A DNA stretch of 64,000 nucleotides from positions 362,350-426,349 of the forward strand of contig JAAEST010000053.1 of assembly GCA_024229115.1 (NCBI GenBank), given 5' to 3'. Positions 37,153 through 45,869 of this stretch are shown piece after piece. The position numbers and the translations under genes were made by a program. The stretch comes from Oligoflexia bacterium. Lineage in GTDB: Bacteria > Bdellovibrionota > Bacteriovoracia > Bacteriovoracales > Bacteriovoracaceae. Every line of letters begins with the position of its first letter. Positions within the stretch are counted from its first letter, which is position 1. The notes below the pieces were generated by a model, which was not told the DNA's origin, did not search any database, and was given only the letters and a program-made list of their open reading frames with translations.

Positions 37153-37860
37153 ATGAAGAAAGTTATATTAACATTTTCCACATTATTAACTTTAAATACC
37201 TTCGCTAGTGTAGCGACGAAGTGTGAAGAACAAGCTCATAAATTTGGTAACGGTGAAGGAAAAGATACTATTTCAAAAACATGTTTTGACTTTGACCTTT
37301 CAAAAGTAAAGCCTCAAGCGATCTCCGAAAATGACCATATCAAAGTTATTGGTCATCATAATCGTGTTTATGTCATCAATAAATCTAATGGCAAATATCA
37401 TGCAATTGCTGGAATCTACACTGAACTTGATAAAGTTATCTCTGTAGACATAATGACTGATAGAAATGAAGTTTTAATACTCCAAAGTAATGGAGATATT
37501 CTCGTATTCTCAACAATCATAACTGGAAATGTGGCACCATACAGAACCATTAAATCTAAAGATCTCTTTGGATCAAAAGATATTACTTATGATTCTGCAA
37601 GTTCAAAAATTATTGTTTCAAATCCTTCAACGAAATCAATTCTTAAGTATGATATCAAAGCAAACTCAAGTGGAAGAGAAGGATATAAATTCGATCAGCT
37701 TCTTAGTTCTGAAACCTACTCTGACCTCACTCTTCATCAAGTTCATTTTGAGGATAAAGAGCTTTTAGGATTAAATAATAATGGAAGTATTTATAAACTT
37801 AACGGTAAGACTTCTATCAAAATAAAAGAGGCCGATCTCTCGGCCCCTCTAGGTAATTAA
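37153..37860 (+). CDS. Secreted beta-propeller-like protein
   Basis: A 235-residue protein with a signal peptide (residues 1-18). The rest has repeated strand patterns (KVIGHHNRVYVINKSNGKY, VLILQSNGDILVF, ITYDSASSKIIVSNPSTKSI) like blades of an NHL or SMP-30-type propeller; I count about four to five, so a full propeller is not certain. It starts 8 bases after the giant IPT lipoprotein and ends in the same unit, so the two may act together at the cell surface. A GGCCGA-TCTC-TCGGCC hairpin overlaps its 3' end (37830-37845) but lacks a direct T-run. Confidence 0.65.
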   Translation: MKKVILTFSTLLTLNTFASVATKCEEQAHKFGNGEGKDTISKTCFDFDLSKVKPQAISENDHIKVIGHHNRVYVINKSNGKYHAIAGIYTELDKVISVDIMTDRNEVLILQSNGDILVFSTIITGNVAPYRTIKSKDLFGSKDITYDSASSKIIVSNPSTKSILKYDIKANSSGREGYKFDQLLSSETYSDLTLHQVHFEDKELLGLNNNGSIYKLNGKTSIKIKEADLSAPLGN

Positions 37861-37871
37861 TTTATTTTTTC

Positions 37872-38891
37872 TTACTTTATTATAGTTTTATACTCAATTG
37901 TATTACCCATTCTTAACTTAACTTCAAAATCAACACTAACGGTCTTTTTACTGAATCCCATTTGTTGAACACAGACAATATTCATCCAACCTCCAAAAGA
38001 GATATTACGATATTTTCTGTCTACTTCAATTCTCGACACCCAATGTGGATTTTCAATTTGAAATCCAACGTAATAGTCAGCTCCACACTTGGCCTGAAGT
38101 TTACGATGGTCCCAACTATTTATGTTGAGAGTTTGATTAAAATAATTCACTAAGATCGATGAACGAGAGTCGTGAACTCCATGATTAAAGAAATCAATTG
38201 AAACTTCACCTGCATAAACATCATATCTAATATTACTTCTGTTAAATTCTGTAACAATTGATACTTTTGAACCAATCGTATCAAGAAGACTATGACTTTT
38301 GATCCCCGCTTGGTGTCCTAATTCGTGAACAAGTAAGGCAACACTATTAAATTTTTCTTCTGCCTTAAAAATCTTGTAAGCGAGAGTTCTATTGATAAAA
38401 ATTGGATAATCAGAAGAAAATCCAGTTTTTGCAATTCTTACTTCTCCATCATGCTGATCATTAAAAAAGTTATTAGGGTTGCCATCAACATAAAGGACTT
38501 CTGGTTGTTTTTCCGCGATATTCTTAAGAATCATATTAAGAATTGCTTCTTCTTTATCAGAAAAGCGAATCATATTTTGATTTAGTGCTGTTCTAATGAA
38601 GCTTGATAATGAGCTTAGGTAGAATTGGATCTGACCTTCAAGGTGTCCACCACCATTACCAACAACATCTCCATCACGAGCATCTCTGATAATATCTCTG
38701 AAATCCATTAACTCTCTGTCAAAGAATCCATTGAGTGTTTTGATTTCATGAGGAGTCATTCTTATTTCTTCAAGAACTTTTTTATCAAGCTTGATCATTT
38801 GATCTAGCTTTTCACCTTCTACCTTTCTTTCAAAAGCTTGAGTTGAAAAACTTAAAACTAAAACTAAAAATCCCAAAACCATATTTTTCAT
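37872..38891 (-). CDS. Secreted zincin-like metallopeptidase
   Basis: A 339-residue protein with a signal peptide (residues 1-19). It has an HExxH zinc motif, His189-Glu190-x-x-His193, in LLVHELGHQAGIKSH, typical of zinc peptidases. Upstream it carries a DVVGNGGGH segment (about 75-83) that recurs in short secreted proteins of this group. The third ligand is not obvious. It begins 9 bases after the stop of a TIGR02147-family gene, so the regulator and the enzyme share an operon. Peptidase activity is inferred from the motif only. Its target could be host or self envelope protein. Confidence 0.68.
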   Translation of the reverse strand: MKNMVLGFLVLVLSFSTQAFERKVEGEKLDQMIKLDKKVLEEIRMTPHEIKTLNGFFDRELMDFRDIIRDARDGDVVGNGGGHLEGQIQFYLSSLSSFIRTALNQNMIRFSDKEEAILNMILKNIAEKQPEVLYVDGNPNNFFNDQHDGEVRIAKTGFSSDYPIFINRTLAYKIFKAEEKFNSVALLVHELGHQAGIKSHSLLDTIGSKVSIVTEFNRSNIRYDVYAGEVSIDFFNHGVHDSRSSILVNYFNQTLNINSWDHRKLQAKCGADYYVGFQIENPHWVSRIEVDRKYRNISFGGWMNIVCVQQMGFSKKTVSVDFEVKLRMGNTIEYKTIIK

Positions 38892-38900
38892 AATTAACCC

Positions 38901-39797
38901 TTAGTGCTCAATTGTCTCTGTATCAATCTTTGTCGTATGCTCAAAGAATTGTAGATTCAACTGATAAACACTATCCCCGTTGTTATCATCAGAATATTTT
39001 CTATTGAAATCATTAATGAACTTTTTAATATCATCAAAAGCTGCTTCTTTATCTTCTTCTTTCTTAATGTTGAGAGTTATAGCCTGGAAAATTCGATCGT
39101 CAATTGATTGCTCTTCTAAGGCCTCAGTGGCCCTTTCAATCATTCCTCTATGATGACTACGAATAGCGGCAGAAGGTATCTCGTTACCAGTGTGAGTTTT
39201 AGGACTGGAATCAATCAGACGACCACTTTCATCTTGCTTTAATAACTCCACACCAATAAGCGAATCAATCGCTCTTCTAATTTTAGCTCTAGATACTTTT
39301 CTTCTTAATTTTTTAAAGATCCAATCTTCATCATTTTGAAAATCTTTATGACTCACAAGTCTTTTTACTACATAACAAAACCAATCACTCACAACAGTGA
39401 ATTGATTGAAATTAATCTGCTGATACTCATGAAGACCGCTTATTTTCTTTGCTTCCTTAATCGTCTCTTCTAATGACTCACCTTTTAGCTTCTTTCTTTC
39501 TAACTCAACTAAAAGTTCTAAGTACCTTCTTTCAGACTTATTTAATTTAAAGTCTTCGGAGAAAGCCGCAATCATTTTATATGTAGGGAATCTTTGTTTA
39601 TTTAGAACCATGGCCAGGGAACTTGGTGAACGATACCCTAATCTCTTGGCCCAGTTTTTTAAATTGAAAGGTCCATGACTATACCTTCCATACTCATTAA
39701 CATAAGCATTGAGGTAGTCACTATAGTCTGTGAAGTTGAAGATCTCGATTTTCTTCAGCGAAATCCCATCTTTGTTAATGTGGCTTACTGTTTCCAT
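38901..39797 (-). CDS. TIGR02147-family protein
   Basis: A 298-residue cytosolic protein. The N-terminus fits the TIGR02147 (DUF4423-linked) family common in Bdellovibrio-like bacteria and Fibrobacter: FTDYSDYLNAYV, LGYRSPSSLAMVLNKQR (an HTH-like helix pair) and a following LNKSERRYLELLVELE. The C-terminal part is helical and charged. These proteins are often found next to secreted proteins and are thought to be regulators; the exact mechanism is not established. It is directly upstream of the zincin gene (9 bases apart), consistent with a regulator-effector pair. Confidence 0.8.
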   Translation of the reverse strand: METVSHINKDGISLKKIEIFNFTDYSDYLNAYVNEYGRYSHGPFNLKNWAKRLGYRSPSSLAMVLNKQRFPTYKMIAAFSEDFKLNKSERRYLELLVELERKKLKGESLEETIKEAKKISGLHEYQQINFNQFTVVSDWFCYVVKRLVSHKDFQNDEDWIFKKLRRKVSRAKIRRAIDSLIGVELLKQDESGRLIDSSPKTHTGNEIPSAAIRSHHRGMIERATEALEEQSIDDRIFQAITLNIKKEEDKEAAFDDIKKFINDFNRKYSDDNNGDSVYQLNLQFFEHTTKIDTETIEH

Positions 39798-39955
39798 TTA
39801 AATCACTCTTGTGAAAAAGTCTTACTGCACAATAACTCTCCTAACCACCATTTACAAGGGTTTAAGCTACTTTGTGAAAAATATACATGAAATTCGCGAA
39901 AGAATGTTTTTTTCAAAAATGTGAAAACATGCGATAAATATCGTTATAATTTCAA

Positions 39956-40504
39956 TTACTTACAACTGATCACTTCACAATCACTGATATCGAGTGTGGT
40001 TTTTGTGAGAATATGCATGATATGGCTGTACCAAAAAAGAACTCTCCCATTGGCCTTATCTTTATGCCAGACTTCGATCTGCTCTTCAGGCACTTCCTCA
40101 AGCTCTTTATAGGTTTCAAGCTTGAATTCCCAAAATTTATTGAGAGTTGGATCAAAGTTTTGCGGATCAAAGTTATAACTTTGAAAGCAAACCGTTTCAT
40201 CTTCTTTAATTTTTTCAATTGGTACTTTGAAAACTTCAAAGACTTCATCCTTTCTTATCTCAGGAACAAGTCCATCTCTATGGTAAATATCGAGAATTAG
40301 TTGTGGGTTTATAGGTGAAAGATGGATGACATCATTCCATAAGCAATCTAAGAGAGGAATTCTCTTTTCTAAAAGATGCTCCCTGCCTTTGTATTTTGAT
40401 ACTTGGTTTTGATAAACCTCCGGGTAAATATCTTTTAATACATTTAATGGGTAGATAGTGTTTCCCACCATTCCTTTACGTTTAAAATGATATAAGAAGC
40501 TCAT
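39956..40504 (-). CDS. Conserved hypothetical protein
   Basis: A 182-residue cytosolic protein with a striking N-terminus: LYHFKRKGMVGNTIYPLN, VSKYKGREHLLEKRIP and LLDCLWNDVIHLSPINP. I recall similar short proteins of unknown function from many proteobacteria, so it is likely a real conserved gene. No catalytic motif is evident, and no signal peptide. It is divergent from the ABC-F gene; the space between them (40505-40577) holds a plausible plus-strand promoter (TTGAAT, 17 bases, TATATC). Confidence 0.65.
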   Translation of the reverse strand: MSFLYHFKRKGMVGNTIYPLNVLKDIYPEVYQNQVSKYKGREHLLEKRIPLLDCLWNDVIHLSPINPQLILDIYHRDGLVPEIRKDEVFEVFKVPIEKIKEDETVCFQSYNFDPQNFDPTLNKFWEFKLETYKELEEVPEEQIEVWHKDKANGRVLFWYSHIMHILTKTTLDISDCEVISCK

Positions 40505-40577
40505 ATCCTTTATCCTAAGTCTTGAATTTTGTTAGAAAAAAAGTTATATCTCTTTAAAAAATTATAAGGAAAATTCT

Positions 40578-42167
40578 ATGCTTAGTACACACAATGTTGC
40601 CCTTAGTTTCGGCGGACAAAAACTCTTTGATGATGTTTCAATTAAATTTACTCCAGGTAATTGTTATGGACTCATTGGGGCTAATGGTGCTGGTAAATCA
40701 ACATTTGTGAAAATCCTTTCAGGTGAAATTGAGCCAAATACTGGAAGTGTGGAAGTGACTCCTGGTCAAAGACTTTCAGTCTTAAAACAAGATCACTTCA
40801 AGTATGATGAAAATACAGTGATGGAAACTATGCTGATGGGTAATGAAAGACTATTCAGTATTATGAAAGAAAAAGATGCTCTCTATGCTAAAGAAGACTT
40901 CTCAGATGAAGATGGAATTCGTACAGCAGAATTAGAATCTGAATTTGCAGAGATGAATGGCTGGGAAGCTGAGTCCGATGCGGCTATCATGTTAAGTGGA
41001 CTTGGACTTGATGATTCTCATCACCATAAGCTAATGAAGGATCTAAAATTTTCTGAAAAAGTAAAAGTCTTATTAGGGCAGGCCCTTTTTGGAAAGCCTG
41101 ATGTCTTACTTCTTGACGAACCGACCAACAACTTGGATATCAAGGCCATTAATTGGCTAGAGAACTTTCTCTTAAACTTTGAAAATACTGTTATCGTTGT
41201 TTCTCACGATAGACACTTTCTCAATAAAGTATGTACTCATATTGCCGATTTAGATTTCAAAAAAATCTCTATCTATGCTGGTAACTATGACTTTTGGAGA
41301 ACTTCTAGTGAGCTAGCTCAAAGACTGAGAAGTGATCAAAAGAGAAAAGCAGAAGAGAAAGCGAAAGAGTTAAAGGCCTTTATTCAGCGATTTAGTGCCA
41401 ACGCCTCAAAATCTTCTCAAGCGACTTCAAGACAGAAGCAACTTGAAAAACTTCAACTCGAAGATCTACCTATTTCTTCTAGAAAATATCCTTTCATCCA
41501 CTTTGAATCAGAAAGAGAAGTTGGAAAAGATATTCTAAAAGTTGATGGTCTTTCAAAGACAATTGATGGTGTAAAAGTTCTTGATAATGTCAGCTTCACT
41601 CTTAATAAAAATGATAAAGTTGTTTTCCTTTCAGACAATGATCTGTCGGTAACAAGTCTCTTCTCAATTTTAGGTGGAGATATGGAACCAGATTCAGGAA
41701 CATATACTTGGGGTGTGACAACAAAAATGGCCTACCTCCCTAGAAATCATGAACACTTCTTTGAAGAAGGAAAATACTCAATTGTTGACTGGCTAAGACA
41801 ATACTCAAAAGATGACCATGAAACATATATTCGTGGTTTCCTTGGGAAAATGCTCTTTTCTGGAGATGATGCTCTTAAGAAAACAAATGTCCTCTCAGGG
41901 GGAGAAAAGGTTCGTTGTATGCTCTCTAAAATGATGCTTACAGAGCCTAATGTAATTATGTTAGACGGTCCTACCAACCATCTAGACCTCGAATCAATTA
42001 CAGCTGTGAACGAAGGTGTTGAACGCTTTAAAGGGACAGTTCTCCTCTCTACACATGACCATGAATTCATGCAAACTGTTGGAAATCGCATTATTGAGCT
42101 AAATCCAGGTGTTTCTGAAGACAGAATGTGTACTTACGAGGACTACCTAGAAAGAAAGCTTAAATAG
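40578..42167 (+). CDS. ybiT: ABC-F ATPase, YbiT-type, with degenerate second ATP site
   Basis: A 529-residue ABC-F protein closely similar to E. coli YbiT in length and order: NBD1, a linker with RFSANASKS-ATSRQKQ, and NBD2. ABC-F proteins bind the ribosome E site and modulate translation. NBD1 has Walker A GANGAGKST (34-42), Walker B with Glu181 (LLLDEPTNNLD) and, as in YbiT, a non-canonical signature (FSEKVKV). NBD2 keeps the signature LSGGEK (439-444) but its Walker A is degraded (residues 351-360, no Gly-Lys-Ser/Thr) and the catalytic Glu is Gly464 (LDGPTNHLD). So only the site formed by NBD1 Walker A and the NBD2 signature should be active. The start has a good AAGGAAAA ribosome site. 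Confidence 0.93.
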   Translation: MLSTHNVALSFGGQKLFDDVSIKFTPGNCYGLIGANGAGKSTFVKILSGEIEPNTGSVEVTPGQRLSVLKQDHFKYDENTVMETMLMGNERLFSIMKEKDALYAKEDFSDEDGIRTAELESEFAEMNGWEAESDAAIMLSGLGLDDSHHHKLMKDLKFSEKVKVLLGQALFGKPDVLLLDEPTNNLDIKAINWLENFLLNFENTVIVVSHDRHFLNKVCTHIADLDFKKISIYAGNYDFWRTSSELAQRLRSDQKRKAEEKAKELKAFIQRFSANASKSSQATSRQKQLEKLQLEDLPISSRKYPFIHFESEREVGKDILKVDGLSKTIDGVKVLDNVSFTLNKNDKVVFLSDNDLSVTSLFSILGGDMEPDSGTYTWGVTTKMAYLPRNHEHFFEEGKYSIVDWLRQYSKDDHETYIRGFLGKMLFSGDDALKKTNVLSGGEKVRCMLSKMMLTEPNVIMLDGPTNHLDLESITAVNEGVERFKGTVLLSTHDHEFMQTVGNRIIELNPGVSEDRMCTYEDYLERKLK

Positions 42168-42226
42168 TAGTTTCCCAACAGGGGAACTACCTTGATCCAA
42201 ACTTAGACCCTTAGTACAATAGAGCT

Positions 42227-42919
42227 ATGAAATATCTTGAGAGGGTCTTCATCTTTTTTACCGTAAAATTCTTATGGAAATTCAAAGGAATTTTCCATGA
42301 GGCATTACGTCGATTTCAAGCTGTTGAAGCTGATGGTGTTTGGCATCTCTATCGAAGTCTAGATCAAGTTGATAATAAGAAAACTCGCTTTAAACTCTTC
42401 CTTCACCTACTTGAAGAAGAGTCTCATGCGGATGCCTTTGTCGATATGTATGAAGAACTCTCAGGAGAAAAGTTCACAAAGTTACTTTTTGAAAGAAAAC
42501 CTATTGGAGGTAAAGATGATCCTCTTTGGAAGAGTATTGCTTTTGTCCATATAGGTGAAGAGCATGCGACGGAGAGATTTAAATATATTTCAAAGTTTCA
42601 TAATAACCAATACTTCAAAGAAAATATTGATACTATTGTCGAAGATGAAATGGGCCACGTTGACTTAACGGAAACATTACTTCTAGAAGTTGGTGCTTCA
42701 AAAGAAGATATAAGAAAAGAATATAGAAGTATTAGTATAAACCGATGGAAAGATTCGTTTTTAAGATTACTCTCTTCTCTCTATGAAAAGATAGCAAACA
42801 CTTTACTTTCCATTCTTTATTTTGCCTTTGCTCCTTTTGTTTTTCTTCAAAGTAGAAAAAAACTTAAAAATTATTTTGTCTCTCTTGATGCTAATAAAAT
42901 AAAAAGGTTTGAGAGATGA
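42227..42919 (+). CDS. Ferritin-like di-iron protein with membrane tail
   Basis: A 230-residue protein with the four-helix di-iron pattern: Glu34, Glu64-x-x-His67 (EESH), Glu112 (EEHA) and Glu141-x-x-His144 (EMGH). The C-terminal 45 residues are hydrophobic and may dock the protein on the membrane. The fold includes rubrerythrins, ferritins and di-iron oxygenases such as AurF; which of these applies is not clear. It overlaps the next gene by 4 bases, so it is translationally coupled to a NodU-type carbamoyltransferase. An oxygenase role in making the carbamoylated product is possible. Confidence 0.75.
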   Translation: MKYLERVFIFFTVKFLWKFKGIFHEALRRFQAVEADGVWHLYRSLDQVDNKKTRFKLFLHLLEEESHADAFVDMYEELSGEKFTKLLFERKPIGGKDDPLWKSIAFVHIGEEHATERFKYISKFHNNQYFKENIDTIVEDEMGHVDLTETLLLEVGASKEDIRKEYRSISINRWKDSFLRLLSSLYEKIANTLLSILYFAFAPFVFLQSRKKLKNYFVSLDANKIKRFER

Positions 42920-44724
42920 AAGTCATAGGTTTCTCATTTGGATATCACGACTCCTCTGTCGCTTTCATTGAAGATGGAAAAATTAAAGCCGTTGTACCTG
43001 AAGAGAGAGTTACAAGACAGAAGCACGACCCCAACCTTCCAATCAATGCCTTTCGCGATGGAATGAAGTATCTCAACTGGACTATTCATGATGTTGATAA
43101 AATAGTTCTTCATGAAGATTCCTATAATAAGTTTTCTCGAGTACTCACCTCCTCTTTGTCAGGCTTTCCTTCGACAAGACTTGAGTTTGTTGAGTCGATG
43201 AAATCATGGTTAAGTGAAAAGCTCTGGGCACCTTTTAATGTCTCTAATGAAATCAATTTCCCATTGGAAAAAATAGAATATCTTGGTCATCACTTTAGCC
43301 ATTCGGTGCAAGGATTTATGGGTTCAGGTTTTGAAGAATCAGCAATTTTAGTTATCGATGCTGTTGGAGACTGGGCCTGCAGTGGTGTCTATCGTGGAAG
43401 ATGGGAAAATGGTCATCCTCATGTGGAATGTTTAGAAGAAATAGCCTTTCCAAACTCATTGGGACTAGTTTATTCAGCGATTACCGGTTTTCTTGGGTTT
43501 TCACCAAATGATAATGAATGTTCTGTTATGGCACTCTCAGCTTTTGGAGAACCAAATTATTACAAAGAAATCAGTAAAATAATCAAGATTAAAGAAGATG
43601 GACTCTATGAAATTGACACCTCTTACTTTCATTTTATTAATTTCTATTCTGGTGCAGTGACTAAGAAGTTTGAAAATATCTTTGGTAAAGCAAGACCATT
43701 TAACCAAAAGATTAACCTTTCTAGTTTTGAAGACATCAAACCTGACTCTGAGATCAAAAGATATATCGACCTTGCCTGCTCTCTTCAGTTACGTATTGAA
43801 GAAGCGATTATTTCTCTTGCTAAATATACAAAAGAAAAAACTGGCCTAGATAATCTTTGTCTCACTGGTGGTGTTTCTTTAAACTGTGTGGCCAATAAGA
43901 AGTTATTAGAGGAAGGACTGTTTAAAAATATTCATATCCCTATTGAACCAGGAGACTGTGGAACAAGTTTTGGCTGTGCACTCTATGCTCTTGGACAGGA
44001 TATGGAGTTAAAACCAGAAGAACTAAAGTATGAAGCCTATCTTGGTTTGAAATATGACACTGAAAAAACGATTGAGGTTACAGAGTTTCTAAAATCTCCC
44101 CAATTTAATGATTACATCATGAAAACGGCCAAGCAGCATAAGTATGAACTTTCAGTTGAAAAGATTGAAAACCTAGATGAGCTTGCCTCAACTATTGCTG
44201 AGAATCTTCTTAACGACCAAGTTATTGGTCTCTATCAAGGAAATTCCGAACTTGGACCTCGGGCCCTTGGAAACCGTTCCATTATCGCCCGAGCAGATAA
44301 AAAAGATGTGGCCCATAAATTAAGTTTTTCTATTAAAAAGAGGGCCAGTTATCGTCCCTACGCTCTTAGTATGACAGAAGAAGCTGGTGAAAAAATCTTA
44401 AAAACGAATTCTTCAATAAAGAATTATAAATGGATGCAATATTCTTGTGATTTAAAAGAAGAATTCTATGAAGCCCTTAAATATGGTTGTCATATTGATA
44501 AGAGCACTCGTCCTCAAGTTGTGAATCAACATCAAAATAAGCTCTATTATCAGATTCTCGATAATATGAGGAAAGAAGGACATGAGGCCATAATTAACAC
44601 TTCCTTTAATCCAAGTGGCTACCCAATGGTTGAACACCCTTCCCATGCCTTAGCGATGTTTGTAAGAACAGATATGGACATTCTTATATTAGAAGATACA
44701 ATTATAAGAAAAGAAGCTTTATGA
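42916..44724 (+). CDS. NodU/CmcH-type carbamoyltransferase
   Basis: A 602-residue carbamoyltransferase that moves a carbamoyl group from carbamoyl phosphate onto a hydroxyl of a small molecule or sugar. The N-terminal ASKHA-fold part has FSFGYHDSSVAFIEDGK, EERVTRQKHDP, LGHHFSH and AVGDWACSGVY; the middle has TGGVSLNCVANKKL; the C-terminal YrdC-like part has QGNSELGPRALGNRSI and INTSFNPSGYPMVEHP. These match the NodU family. It sits between the ferritin-like gene (4-base overlap) and a DUF5989 gene (4-base overlap). The substrate is unknown. Confidence 0.93.
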   Translation: MKVIGFSFGYHDSSVAFIEDGKIKAVVPEERVTRQKHDPNLPINAFRDGMKYLNWTIHDVDKIVLHEDSYNKFSRVLTSSLSGFPSTRLEFVESMKSWLSEKLWAPFNVSNEINFPLEKIEYLGHHFSHSVQGFMGSGFEESAILVIDAVGDWACSGVYRGRWENGHPHVECLEEIAFPNSLGLVYSAITGFLGFSPNDNECSVMALSAFGEPNYYKEISKIIKIKEDGLYEIDTSYFHFINFYSGAVTKKFENIFGKARPFNQKINLSSFEDIKPDSEIKRYIDLACSLQLRIEEAIISLAKYTKEKTGLDNLCLTGGVSLNCVANKKLLEEGLFKNIHIPIEPGDCGTSFGCALYALGQDMELKPEELKYEAYLGLKYDTEKTIEVTEFLKSPQFNDYIMKTAKQHKYELSVEKIENLDELASTIAENLLNDQVIGLYQGNSELGPRALGNRSIIARADKKDVAHKLSFSIKKRASYRPYALSMTEEAGEKILKTNSSIKNYKWMQYSCDLKEEFYEALKYGCHIDKSTRPQVVNQHQNKLYYQILDNMRKEGHEAIINTSFNPSGYPMVEHPSHALAMFVRTDMDILILEDTIIRKEAL

Positions 44725-44885
44725 AAAAAATAATTGTTACTTATAAGAAAATTGTTCAGAACCTTAAGGATCAGAAACTCTACTTTCTCGTTCCTTTTAT
44801 TAGTACTCTAGTTCTCTTTGCTATCGTCTTTGCGACGATCAAATTTATCTCGCCACTAGCACCGTTTGTCTATTCATTATTTTAA
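44721..44885 (+). CDS. DUF5989-like small membrane protein
   Basis: A 54-residue gene too short for most ORF callers. It begins with ATG at 44721, overlapping the carbamoyltransferase stop (ATGA), and has one membrane helix (about 22-40) followed by the C-terminal motif SPLAPFVYSLF. The LAPF-Y-LF ending matches DUF5989, a small protein found beside NodU-type carbamoyltransferases and SGNH hydrolases. Its role is unknown; it may anchor the enzyme at the membrane. Its stop overlaps the opposing SGNH gene by 9 bases. Confidence 0.75.
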   Translation: MKKIIVTYKKIVQNLKDQKLYFLVPFISTLVLFAIVFATIKFISPLAPFVYSLF

Positions 44886-45869
44886 ATTGAAAATTCGAAT
44901 TAACTCTTCAGCAATTTCAATACTACTTTTTGGAGTGAAGTGATTGAGACATGGAAATACAAGTTCATCATTTTCTTCATTCATATGAGAGAGCTTTTCA
45001 GAAAGATCAACAAATTCAATACCGGCATCTTCCAAGCATTCCTGAATAACCTCTACTTGTTCAGGTTCATCATTGAGTGGAAAATTCATCACTGTAAATC
45101 GAGAACCAGGATAAATTTCTTTTAGCTTTCGATCGAGACCTTTGTACAACTCACAAAGAAGTTTATAATTATCTTCGATAAGAAATCCAGAACTTCCTGA
45201 TGCTTGATAGAGACCAGAACTTCCAAGTTTCATATACTTTTCATGGTAAGGTCGATCCATCATTTTTCCTTTATGGACTAGCTTTCCATTTTCTAACACA
45301 TACCATGGAGACATATTTAACCATCCAGAGTATTCAGGAGAGGCGTCTACACTATAAGCAGTGACATAGGAATTAGCATAAATAAAATGAAAATTTTTAT
45401 GAGGTAGCTCGCTCTTGAGATCATTATAATGAAGATAGTGATAGACATTATTAGGAGCCGTAGCTCTAGAACCATAATTATAAACAGAGTACTCATTTAC
45501 TCTTTTTTGAAGTTCTGAAGCAATAGTCTCATCATCGTTAACTCCAGTCCCTAAAAGAACAGACCCTCCAAAGAGAATAATCGCATTATCCGTCATTTTT
45601 GTACCACTCACTCTTCGTGAATACTGATCTGAAGTCATATATCCTTGAGATAGCTTCTTGCCATCTAAGTGAACTAGAAACTCTTTTTTAGAATTAGGAG
45701 GCAATCTATTTCCATAGTGCTCAATTTGAGTTTCTCCTACTTGTTTTACAAATTCTAATCCACTACAGTCTCGCTCAGGATTGTGAGTAACTTCGAAAAA
45801 GTTTTGATCAACAAGATAAATGAGCGATATGGCCGCCAGAACACCTAAAACACTTAAAAAGACTTTCAT
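44877..45869 (-). CDS. SGNH/GDSL-like hydrolase domain protein
   Basis: A 330-residue protein with an N-terminal membrane anchor (about residues 3-20). An SGNH-like core is visible: ILFGGSVLLGTGVNDDET (candidate nucleophile Ser103 in the GGS block), an ANSY segment and, near the C-terminus, an LNHFTPKS block that could hold the catalytic His. SGNH hydrolases are esterases or acyltransferases. Genes for SGNH proteins often cluster with carbamoyltransferase and DUF5989, but here the gene is on the opposite strand and belongs to the operon pentapeptide-GNAT-SGNH. It starts one base after the GNAT stop. Confidence 0.72.
   Translation of the reverse strand: MKVFLSVLGVLAAISLIYLVDQNFFEVTHNPERDCSGLEFVKQVGETQIEHYGNRLPPNSKKEFLVHLDGKKLSQGYMTSDQYSRRVSGTKMTDNAIILFGGSVLLGTGVNDDETIASELQKRVNEYSVYNYGSRATAPNNVYHYLHYNDLKSELPHKNFHFIYANSYVTAYSVDASPEYSGWLNMSPWYVLENGKLVHKGKMMDRPYHEKYMKLGSSGLYQASGSSGFLIEDNYKLLCELYKGLDRKLKEIYPGSRFTVMNFPLNDEPEQVEVIQECLEDAGIEFVDLSEKLSHMNEENDELVFPCLNHFTPKSSIEIAEELIRIFNLK

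Noticed and set aside
39798..39955. Small genes or RNA in the gap before the TIGR02147 gene
   Set aside because: Short frames exist, but none has a ribosome site and no conserved RNA structure is apparent; the gap probably holds a promoter.
42167..42190. Hairpin after the ABC-F gene as a terminator
   Set aside because: The 10-base stem is good (GTAGTTTCCC with GGGGAACTAC) but no T-run follows, so it is not called as a terminator.
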